Shown: piece by piece, positions 8,402 through 15,072 of the stretch
How the letters are laid out: each line of letters starts with the position of its first letter
Position numbering within the stretch: position 1 is the first letter of the stretch
Source: Chryseobacterium piscicola
GTDB lineage: Bacteria; Bacteroidota; Bacteroidia; Flavobacteriales; Weeksellaceae
Length of the DNA stretch: 64,000 nt
Direction: 5' to 3'
Assembly: GCF_900156685.1 (NCBI RefSeq)
Contig: NZ_FTOJ01000003.1
Coordinates: 124,001 to 188,000 of the forward strand
The notes under the pieces: generated by a model
What the model was told of the DNA's origin: nothing
The model's input: the letters and a program-made list of their open reading frames with translations, nothing else
Databases searched by the model: none
Translations under genes and position numbers: made by a program

Positions 8402-9007
8402 TTATAATTCTGAAATTTTCTTTTTGAAGTAGTGGTTGGTCTCTACGATAAGATCGTAGTTGGCACGTTTCAGTCTTTGGCTGATAGAAGATTGTGAAAT
8501 GGTAAATTTTTTGGCAAGATCTTCTTGTGTATTGTCTTGGTTCATAATCATCTCGTGAATGATTTCTGAAGTCGCCATCGTCCAGCTGTCAAAATCTTTT
8601 GATGACCATTTTAATAAAATATTTAAATCTCGGTCTAAAGAATCATTTGAAGTTTTGATGGATACGGTATGTCCGTCACTTTTCAGATCATTTAATAATC
8701 TTCCGGAATTTACGTAAGCTGTTCCGTTGGATTCAGTAATTTTTTCTGAAGAAAAATTTTCTTCTCCAATGCCAATGGCTATTCTTACATCTAAATTTTC
8801 CTGACTTTTAATAAGTGATTTTATGGCTAAGAAACGCCAGAAGACATCATCTATACTGCATTTTATCTGAAACTCATCGCCTCGATAAATTTCCCATGTG
8901 TGTGGGCTACTCCCCCATTTTGCAAGGAGATTTTTTAGTTTGGTGATCCAAACTTCAGTATCTGCGTGTTGAGAATTAATAATATCACCAGTGATGACCG
9001 CTATCAT
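8402..9007 (-). CDS. SatD-family regulator with C-terminal HTH
   Basis: 201 residues. The N-terminus MIAVITGDIINSQ and the later YRGDEFQIK and VRIAIGIGE are the SatD-family core. The C-terminal 50 residues contain a helix-turn-helix (NTQEDLAKKFTISQSSISQRLKRA, about 157-180), so the protein is probably a DNA-binding sensor. It heads a two-gene operon with the DUF3307 membrane protein. The start ATG at 9007 follows a TATATTTG minus-7 box by only 4 bases, so the mRNA would be leaderless or nearly so. Three dyads TATAAG-N8-CTTATA upstream are natural candidates for its own operators. The effector is unknown. Confidence 0.82.
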   Translation of the reverse strand: MIAVITGDIINSQHADTEVWITKLKNLLAKWGSSPHTWEIYRGDEFQIKCSIDDVFWRFLAIKSLIKSQENLDVRIAIGIGEENFSSEKITESNGTAYVNSGRLLNDLKSDGHTVSIKTSNDSLDRDLNILLKWSSKDFDSWTMATSEIIHEMIMNQDNTQEDLAKKFTISQSSISQRLKRANYDLIVETNHYFKKKISEL

Positions 9008-9011
9008 TTTG

Positions 9012-9019
9012 CAAATATA
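9012..9019 (-). promoter_or_regulatory. Minus-7 box TATATTTG of the satD-like operon
   Basis: Reverse-strand TATATTTG ends 4 bases before the ATG at 9007, so transcription starts at or inside the start codon region. It overlaps the first operator-like dyad. Confidence 0.65.
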
Positions 9020-9093
9020 AGCATTATTACTTATAAATAAAAAATATAAGCAAAAAACCTTATAATGATTGATTATTAGCTTTTTTGCTTATA
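9016..9093. promoter_or_regulatory. Three phased operator-like dyads TATAAG-N8-CTTATA
   Basis: Dyad 1 is at 9016-9035 (TATAAG, 8 bases, CTTATA), dyad 2 at 9045-9064 (identical half-sites), dyad 3 at 9074-9093 (TATTAG, 8 bases, CTTATA, one mismatch). Their centres (9025.5, 9054.5, 9083.5) are exactly 29 bp apart. The first overlaps the minus-7 box of the satD-like gene, suggesting cooperative autorepression. Confidence 0.65.
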
Positions 9094-9115
9094 TAGTATT
9101 TTTGTTAAAATTAAA

Positions 9116-9832
9116 TTAATCTGCTCCCGGAAAATGATAGGATTCGTTCTTATTATCACTATTATCAATATTGATATTTAAAGCAAGGTAAAGGAAATGT
9201 ATATTTTTGTTGCCAGAAGCTTCAAATTCTCTTTGCCAAAGATAACCGCCCAGCATTCCGAAATTTTCATCAATTTGATAACCAAATCCTCCGTAAACTC
9301 TGTTTCTTGCGAAAGTGGGTTTGTTTGGGCTAACAAGAAAAATCTCATCGTATACGTTGGCAAATACAGTTCCGGGTTTTACTGATTTTGCATTGAGGGG
9401 AAGTGTAACATTGAGCCTGTAGCGATATCTCATTCTTTTAGAGTTGATATCTTTAATAGGATCATGAAACCAGCTTTTTTCTACACGGAAACGGTTTTCA
9501 AACTTCACAACCCCTTTTTTAAAATCGATTACATCCTGCAGCCAAACCCTAAATTCTTCACGGCTGATGGTGTGATTTTTGTAAGTTGCATATCTTCCCA
9601 ATCCCACAAAAGGTTTGTGTGCTTTGGTTAAATTGTAGCCTAAACCTCCCTTTATTTCGTAATAATCGGGGTAAGAATACTCCTCAATTCCACGCATTTG
9701 CGTTTCTGCGTACAGGAAAAATTTAGGATGAAATTTATACGTCAACGTTATTGCATTAAAACTGGAAATATGTTCCTGTGCATTGGCAAAACCTAAACCT
9801 AAAATCAATCCCAGACCGACAAAGAATCTCAT
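9116..9832 (-). CDS. DUF2490-like outer-membrane protein
   Basis: 238 residues with signal peptide MRFFVGLGLILGLGFANAQ. The mature protein alternates amphipathic strands with aromatic girdle residues (FHPKFFLYAETQMR, YYEIKGGLGYNL, VKFENRFRVEKSW, RMRYRYRLNVTLP, RVYGGFGYQIDENFGMLGGYLWQREF), typical of a DUF2490-type barrel in the outer membrane. Function is unknown. A TAATTTTG minus-7 box (9847-9854) precedes the start by 14 bp. It is transcribed in the same direction as the TonB receptor upstream, but with its own promoter. Confidence 0.8.
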   Translation of the reverse strand: MRFFVGLGLILGLGFANAQEHISSFNAITLTYKFHPKFFLYAETQMRGIEEYSYPDYYEIKGGLGYNLTKAHKPFVGLGRYATYKNHTISREEFRVWLQDVIDFKKGVVKFENRFRVEKSWFHDPIKDINSKRMRYRYRLNVTLPLNAKSVKPGTVFANVYDEIFLVSPNKPTFARNRVYGGFGYQIDENFGMLGGYLWQREFEASGNKNIHFLYLALNINIDNSDNKNESYHFPGAD

Positions 9833-9846
9833 CTAAAAAATTTTTG

Positions 9847-9854
9847 CAAAATTA
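9847..9854 (-). promoter_or_regulatory. Minus-7 box TAATTTTG for the DUF2490 gene
   Basis: Reverse-strand TAATTTTG 14 bases before the ATG at 9832. Confidence 0.5.
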
Positions 9855-9895
9855 GATTAATTAACATTTTGTTCATATTAAATTTACATTAACAA

Positions 9896-11707
9896 TTATT
9901 TGAAATTAATCTGATATGTAAAACCTAAATGAAACCACCTTTCCGGCATCGGTATACCGAAGGTTTCTGTATATTTTGTATTGGTGATGTTATTAATTAA
10001 AATGTAAACTGAAAGATTATTTTTTGTAAAGCTTAGTTTTTCATCTAAAAGCTGGTAGCTCCCAAAATTCAGCCTTTCATTATAACGGTAAACCAATTCG
10101 TTTGCAAAATATTTCAAGAAACGGTTCTGAAGTTTTCCTACAAACTGATGCTTCAGATTATCTAGGCTGTACCTTGCCAAAAGTGATTCAGAATTGACTA
10201 ATTTATTTTCCAGAAAAGTATAGCCCACGGTATACCTAAGCCAATCTGTCACTTTGTGATCAAGCTCTAGTTCAATACCTTTTACGGTATTATCACCCAC
10301 GTTTTTTGCATACCATACGGGATCTGTGAGACTTATTTTTGTCCAGTCTATAGCGTTGTTGGCATCTCTCACGAATCCGCTGGCTTTCGCTAAAATGTTT
10401 TTAGTCTGATACTGATAACCGATTTCTGCATACAAAGCATTTTCAGGTAAAAGATTCATATTTCCCTTCTCGGTTTTGCTTACATAGTACAAATCTGTAA
10501 ACGTAGGAACTCTATGAACTCTGGCAATATTTCCATAAACTTTGCTGTTTTCAAGAAAAGTATATCCCACATCAATTCCCGGATAAAAAAAGTTTCCGTC
10601 TGTGGAGTAATTCGCCCATGAAGCCCCCGGACTGATGTTTAATTTCTTATCAAAAAATGAAAAATGATGTTCAAAAAATACTTGCGTAACAAATCTTTCA
10701 CGATGTCCTAGATTATTACTTGCCAGAAATTCTTTTCTCAATTCCACACCCAAGCCTGTAGTTCCTAAAGCAGAATTATAGCTTGTATTCACTTCACCAC
10801 CCACATTGTTTCCGATGTGCATATTTCGGTAAATCTCTGGTTTGGCACGGTTGAAAAGATACATATCTTGCCCTCTTCTCCAGTACACATTAGAGTTGAG
10901 TTTGAATTTTCCAAAAGTTTGCTGATGTGCTAAACTTACGATGGAAGCTTGTAATTCTTCATACTGCTCAGTCGCGGCCGGAGAAGAATAAAATCCGTTC
11001 GCTCCAAATTTTTTCTCGGAAATTCCGGCTTGAAGTCTGAAGCTTCCATTTTTTATTTTAAGCTGATTTTGATAATATGCATTTCGGATTTCGTAATCTG
11101 TATTGTAACGGTAACCCTGTGAAGAATTACTGTTTACTTGTAATAGATTTGAGAATTTTTCATTTCCAAAATTGGCATTCAATCCCATTCCGTATGTTTC
11201 ATAATCACCCGCTTCAGCATTTATTTTCACCCGCTTTCCAGGTTCTGCTTTTGTGATAATATTAATGGCTCCTGCGTAAGCATTTTGTCCAAAACGTCTT
11301 GCAGCAGGACCTTTGATTACTTCAATTCTCTCCACGTCATCCAAATCAACAGGGATATTCAGAGAATTGTGTCCTGTTTGTGAGTCATTCATCCTGATTC
11401 CGTTGATGAGAATCAGCATCTGCTCAAAAGATCCACCTCTGAAACTCACGTCACTCTGCACTCCGTTGGCTCCACGCCTTCTGACGTCCATTCCAGGAAC
11501 GAGCTGAAGGATTTCGTCAATGCTTTTTGCTGGCGATGCAAGAATGTCAGCTTTTGTAATTATCGAAATGTTTTGATTAGCAGATTTATAAGGAGTTGAA
11601 ATAAATTTTCCTTGAATTTGTACAGAATCGATATCTGCCGTTTTTTCCTGAGCCGAAACGGAGAAAAATACTGCAACAGTGGAAATAGCAACCAGTTTTC
11701 TGATCAT
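9896..11707 (-). CDS. TonB-dependent outer-membrane receptor (BtuB-like)
   Basis: 603 residues with signal peptide MIRKLVAISTVAVFFSVSAQ. The plug domain (about 35-145) shows the classic blocks SIDEILQLVPGMDVRRRG, SFRGGSFEQMLILINGIRMND and VERIEVIKGPAARRFGQNAYAGAINI. A 22-strand barrel follows, with a terminal aromatic strand (WFHLGFTYQINFK). At 600 residues it is a compact receptor without a carboxypeptidase-like N-terminal domain, the size of cobalamin or small-siderophore receptors, and such sequences are often annotated as BtuB homologues. No cobalamin riboswitch is present in the 109 bp upstream, and no partner genes are adjacent, so the substrate stays open. Confidence 0.9.
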   Translation of the reverse strand: MIRKLVAISTVAVFFSVSAQEKTADIDSVQIQGKFISTPYKSANQNISIITKADILASPAKSIDEILQLVPGMDVRRRGANGVQSDVSFRGGSFEQMLILINGIRMNDSQTGHNSLNIPVDLDDVERIEVIKGPAARRFGQNAYAGAINIITKAEPGKRVKINAEAGDYETYGMGLNANFGNEKFSNLLQVNSNSSQGYRYNTDYEIRNAYYQNQLKIKNGSFRLQAGISEKKFGANGFYSSPAATEQYEELQASIVSLAHQQTFGKFKLNSNVYWRRGQDMYLFNRAKPEIYRNMHIGNNVGGEVNTSYNSALGTTGLGVELRKEFLASNNLGHRERFVTQVFFEHHFSFFDKKLNISPGASWANYSTDGNFFYPGIDVGYTFLENSKVYGNIARVHRVPTFTDLYYVSKTEKGNMNLLPENALYAEIGYQYQTKNILAKASGFVRDANNAIDWTKISLTDPVWYAKNVGDNTVKGIELELDHKVTDWLRYTVGYTFLENKLVNSESLLARYSLDNLKHQFVGKLQNRFLKYFANELVYRYNERLNFGSYQLLDEKLSFTKNNLSVYILINNITNTKYTETFGIPMPERWFHLGFTYQINFK

Positions 11708-11816
11708 AGTCTATATAGTTTAGTTTGAAGCTTTCAAAATTAGCAGTCTTCCTTCAGACAAAAAAATGATACTTGTCACTTTTTTAACATCAAAAAAAAT
11801 CTATGGACATAAGAAA

Positions 11817-12659
11817 TTATTTTAGCCAAATTTCATTAATTTCCAATGGATTGTCATGTTTTTTCATCCAATCCCAATATTGACTGTTTTTCCTCGAATA
11901 ATATTCTTTGTCAATCTTAAGTTCTTGATTTTCAAAGGTTGTTATTGAAGTTAAGTTACGATTATTATTCAACTGCCTTATATACATTGATGGATCTGCT
12001 ATGAAGTCTTTCCTAATTTTATGAAGCTCGTTAATATCTACATCAATTGATTTCGGAATAAAAATTTTATTACTAGTATTTTTTTGTAAAGAAATCATTG
12101 TGTAATGGTATTCATCATCTAAAGAAAAAATTTCCAAAATTAATCCTGGTAATCCACTAAATTTATATGGACCATCAGAGATAGGAATTTCATTTGTGTA
12201 CCAAGCTATCCATTTTCGTTGACCAAAATTCATGCTTGCTTTATAGCAATTATAACCTAAGATTATTTTTTCATCGTTTAAAAGACTCCATTCTTCAACT
12301 GGTTTTGAGTAACTTATTTTAAAATATTTTTCTGATATTGAATTATATTGAAAAAATAGTTGAGAAGAAAAATTTTTATATATCAAATCAAAAAAATTTC
12401 TTCTTTGGTTGAGGCTTACGCTTTTTAATATCTTTTCATTAAAATCACCTATACCTTCAATATCAAAATTCTCTCTGTTTTGAAAAAGCGACTCTTTTGT
12501 TTGGGTATTGATTATCAAAATCATTTCCTCTTTTTTCTTTAAAGAATCACTTTTAGAAAAACGACCATTTACTTCATAAACTATACTCAAATTTTGGCTT
12601 AAGCTTTTTGTGAATATTGATAGAAAAATTACAGCAAAATACTTCATTATTTTTCCCAT
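11817..12659 (-). CDS. GLPGLI family protein
   Basis: 280 residues, N-terminal signal sequence (KYFAVIFLSIFTKSLSQ). It carries the namesake motif GLPGLILEIFS in the context YKFSGLPGLILEI, preceded by WIAWYTNEIPISDGP. The family is secreted or periplasmic, restricted to Bacteroidetes and of unknown function. Its start overlaps the 3' end of the upstream GLPGLI gene by 13 bp, so the two are translationally coupled tandem paralogues. The C-terminus (DWMKKHDNPLEINEIWLK) is charged, without a T9SS tail. Confidence 0.85.
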   Translation of the reverse strand: MGKIMKYFAVIFLSIFTKSLSQNLSIVYEVNGRFSKSDSLKKKEEMILIINTQTKESLFQNRENFDIEGIGDFNEKILKSVSLNQRRNFFDLIYKNFSSQLFFQYNSISEKYFKISYSKPVEEWSLLNDEKIILGYNCYKASMNFGQRKWIAWYTNEIPISDGPYKFSGLPGLILEIFSLDDEYHYTMISLQKNTSNKIFIPKSIDVDINELHKIRKDFIADPSMYIRQLNNNRNLTSITTFENQELKIDKEYYSRKNSQYWDWMKKHDNPLEINEIWLK

Positions 12660-13405
12660 TCAAATTTTATTTCTAATCCATCTCTCTTTTGTTCTGTCAT
12701 TTTATTGCTAGGATCGTTCTTTAACATCTCTTTCATTCTTTCGGATAAACCAAATCTTATTTTTGGATAGTTTTTGTAGTCAATTGCACTTGCTTTCATT
12801 TCATCAGTAAAGGGATTTGTAATTTCTTCATCTGTAGTTTTTAAATCAGTCAAATTCCAAAAAATCATTTTTCTATCGTCATAAATTTCATAAACTAAGC
12901 CTGGAACATTATTGAATTTCCAAGGCGCAAGACATATCTTTGAGTTAGCATCATACCAAATTGTATAGATTCTACCTCTAAACTCCGCAGTAGCACTATT
13001 TAAAGTTAAATTATTAATTTTTTTTCTTAAACTTCTTTTCTTCCATTTAATTTTAGGGATTTTATCTTTTAAGATATATTCTTTTTTCTCAATTACATCT
13101 TTTATCAAAGAAATGCTGTCATTGGCAGAATATAAAATATATGTTGATATAATTTTGCTTCTTACCGCTGGGATGCCTTGAATATATGGGTTAATTATTT
13201 TTGTATTATCATCATTTATTCCATAAAAAATTTTGAAAAGTTTATTTTTTTTAATATTATTATAATATACTTCAGATTTAAAAGTATAAGACTTGTTTGA
13301 ATCGAAGTTTTTATATACGTGCTCATAAGTAGCTTCTATGGTTTGAGAATAATGATAAATTGATGTTAAAATTAATAATGTTGAAATTGTTTTTTTTACA
13401 GACAT
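12647..13405 (-). CDS. GLPGLI family protein, divergent paralogue
   Basis: 252 residues with signal peptide MSVKKTISTLLILTSIYHYSQ. The diagnostic motif is altered to VPGLVYEIYDD (in APWKFNNVPGLVYEI), preceded by YTIWYDANSKI as in the family. It is first gene of a two-gene unit with the 280-residue GLPGLI gene, overlapping it by 13 bp. Sequence similarity to its neighbour is concentrated around the motif, so this is an old duplication. Function unknown. Confidence 0.75.
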   Translation of the reverse strand: MSVKKTISTLLILTSIYHYSQTIEATYEHVYKNFDSNKSYTFKSEVYYNNIKKNKLFKIFYGINDDNTKIINPYIQGIPAVRSKIISTYILYSANDSISLIKDVIEKKEYILKDKIPKIKWKKRSLRKKINNLTLNSATAEFRGRIYTIWYDANSKICLAPWKFNNVPGLVYEIYDDRKMIFWNLTDLKTTDEEITNPFTDEMKASAIDYKNYPKIRFGLSERMKEMLKNDPSNKMTEQKRDGLEIKFEWEK

Positions 13406-13567
13406 AATTTTCTAATTTTTTTAAAAAAATAGACTATTCACTCTTCGGTAAACAGCCTATCTTCAGTTATATTTAATGAGATATTCAAAAGAATATTACC
13501 ATCCTTCTAATTCTGCCAATGCTAAAATCACATCTCGAATCGCCCAACATTGCTCTGGTGTTTCAGT

Positions 13568-13801
13568 TCAGAATTGATGATAAAATACTTGACTAGAAGT
13601 ACCATTATGATTATCTCTGAATATCTGTACTGTACACGTACCCATTATAAAAACTGTTTTACTAATGTAATTTTCAGATTTACTAATGTTTTCAGACTTG
13701 CTTATCTTTTCAGACTTTACAATTTTGTTGGTTTCACTTACTGGTTTAGCACTCGCCAATCCCGCAACTCCTAGAGCTGCCAATAAAATTAATTTTTTCA
13801 T
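13568..13801 (-). CDS. Small exported peptide, possibly cut short by an in-frame stop
   Basis: 77 residues. A clear signal peptide MKKLILLAALGVAGLASAKP is followed by a KSE/ISKSEN repeat stretch (about 28-46) and a short C-terminus with one Cys (IMGTCTVQIF). Reading past the TGA at 13568-13570 in the same frame gives 23 further sense codons (TETPEQCWAIRDV then ILALAELEGW) before TAA at 13496, and this extension has normal protein composition with Cys and two Trp. The gene may therefore be a nonsense-truncated version of a roughly 100-residue secreted protein. A TAATTTTG box lies at 13869-13876. I do not recognise the family. Confidence 0.55.
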   Translation of the reverse strand: MKKLILLAALGVAGLASAKPVSETNKIVKSEKISKSENISKSENYISKTVFIMGTCTVQIFRDNHNGTSSQVFYHQF

Positions 13802-13837
13802 GTTAATAAATTTTTTATTTGTTATTTATTCAACACT

Positions 13838-13860
13838 AAATTAAAATTAAAATTAAAATT
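13838..13860. repeat. Short hexamer repeat (TTAAAA)3-4
   Basis: Tandem TTAAAA units in the leader between the minus-7 box at 13869-13876 and the small exported peptide gene. Slippage-prone, but with no demonstrated role. Confidence 0.5.
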
Positions 13861-13868
13861 ATAATAAG

Positions 13869-13876
13869 CAAAATTA
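13869..13876 (-). promoter_or_regulatory. Minus-7 box TAATTTTG for the small exported peptide
   Basis: Reverse-strand TAATTTTG, about 67 bases before ATG 13801, leaving an AT-rich leader that contains the hexamer repeat. Confidence 0.4.
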
Positions 13877-13965
13877 TTTTCTTTTTTTTTATAAATTATC
13901 CATAAATCATTTTCCTTACAACTTATCCTCTAAAAAATGTTTTAAATTTACAAGTCAGAATTTCG

Positions 13966-13973
13966 TATTTTTG
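13966..13973 (+). promoter_or_regulatory. Minus-7 box TATTTTTG
   Basis: TATTTTTG 17 bases before ATG 13991, matching TAnnTTTG. It would drive the YD-repeat-like gene and probably uvrA after it. Confidence 0.5.
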
Positions 13974-13990
13974 TCGGTCATAATTTTACT

Positions 13991-15067
13991 ATGAAATTAT
14001 TATCTTCTTTGTTATTTGTAATAGGTGTTTTTGTAAAATCTCAATTTCCCTATCCTAACGTATCGATTCCAGATCCGTTATCTAAAATTGATTTTGATGA
14101 CGAAAAAGAAACAATATATTCCGCAGAATCTATTATTACTAAAAATAAAAAACTAAAAGAATTTTCGAAAAAAGGAACGTTTTTAGGACAAACCAAAACT
14201 GAGATTAAAAAACTGGATATTTCAGGAAATATTATATACACACTATATTCTACAGAATTACCTGCAGATTACAGACAGGCTCCGTTATCATCAGCTTTGG
14301 TTGATATCCCTGAAAACAAAAAAACCGAGTATAAAACCGTATTGATCAATGATAAAATAGTTTCATTCTATTCGGAAAATTCTGGTAAAATAGGCACGAA
14401 AACTGATGTATCTTATAATAGCAATAATCAAATAATAAAAACTGAAAATAAAGATGAGACTAACGAATATTTTTATGAAAATGAGCTTCTAACTAGAATT
14501 TCATCAAAAGAAAAAAGCTTTAATCGTCAGTCATTTTTCACTTATGATTCTAATGGGAAACTTATTTCTATAAATTCAGAAAACACATTTATTAATGGGC
14601 AAAAAATGTTACGAAGCAATACTTTTGAATATAATGATGCCGGAAATTTGATTTTAAATTCAGAAAATAGCAGTATGCATGGTATTAATGAGAAGAAATA
14701 TGTGTATCAAAACAATAAAATTATCAAATACACTCACTTAATCGCCAATAAGGTTTGGGATGAAAGATTGTATGAATATAATATTGATAAATCAATAAAG
14801 AAAATAACAAAAACTAAAATAGACTCCGGAATTATCACTATATCATACAAATATGCAAACAAGACTTTAATAGAAAAGAGTATTGGAAGTGATAAAGAAG
14901 AAAAAATATTCAGTACATTATATTTTTATGATGATCAGGAAAGATTAACAAAGGTCGATCACAAACAAAATAATGTTATTAATCCATTATTCACAATTAC
15001 TCATAGTAAAAACAAAATTACCCAAACAGGATTAGGTTACGAATCTGTTTATACATTTTACGAATAA
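13991..15067 (+). CDS. Exported protein with YD/RHS-like repeats
   Basis: 358 residues, signal peptide about MKLLSSLLFVIGVFVKSQ. The body contains degenerate tyrosine-Asp repeats of the YDxxGxL type: YNSNNQIIKTEN, YDSNGKLISINSEN, YNDAGNLILNSEN and YDDQERLTKVDH. These resemble the YD repeats of RHS or wall-associated proteins, but the protein is short and has no toxin domain or T9SS tail. Probably periplasmic or surface-exposed, function unknown. It ends 5 bp before uvrA, so they likely share a transcript, although a functional link is not evident. Confidence 0.65.
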   Translation: MKLLSSLLFVIGVFVKSQFPYPNVSIPDPLSKIDFDDEKETIYSAESIITKNKKLKEFSKKGTFLGQTKTEIKKLDISGNIIYTLYSTELPADYRQAPLSSALVDIPENKKTEYKTVLINDKIVSFYSENSGKIGTKTDVSYNSNNQIIKTENKDETNEYFYENELLTRISSKEKSFNRQSFFTYDSNGKLISINSENTFINGQKMLRSNTFEYNDAGNLILNSENSSMHGINEKKYVYQNNKIIKYTHLIANKVWDERLYEYNIDKSIKKITKTKIDSGIITISYKYANKTLIEKSIGSDKEEKIFSTLYFYDDQERLTKVDHKQNNVINPLFTITHSKNKITQTGLGYESVYTFYE

Positions 15068-15072
15068 AAATT

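Noticed and set aside
11708..11816. Possible cobalamin riboswitch before the BtuB-like receptor
   Set aside because: Only 109 bp of AT-rich DNA, too short and lacking the conserved B12-box sequence.
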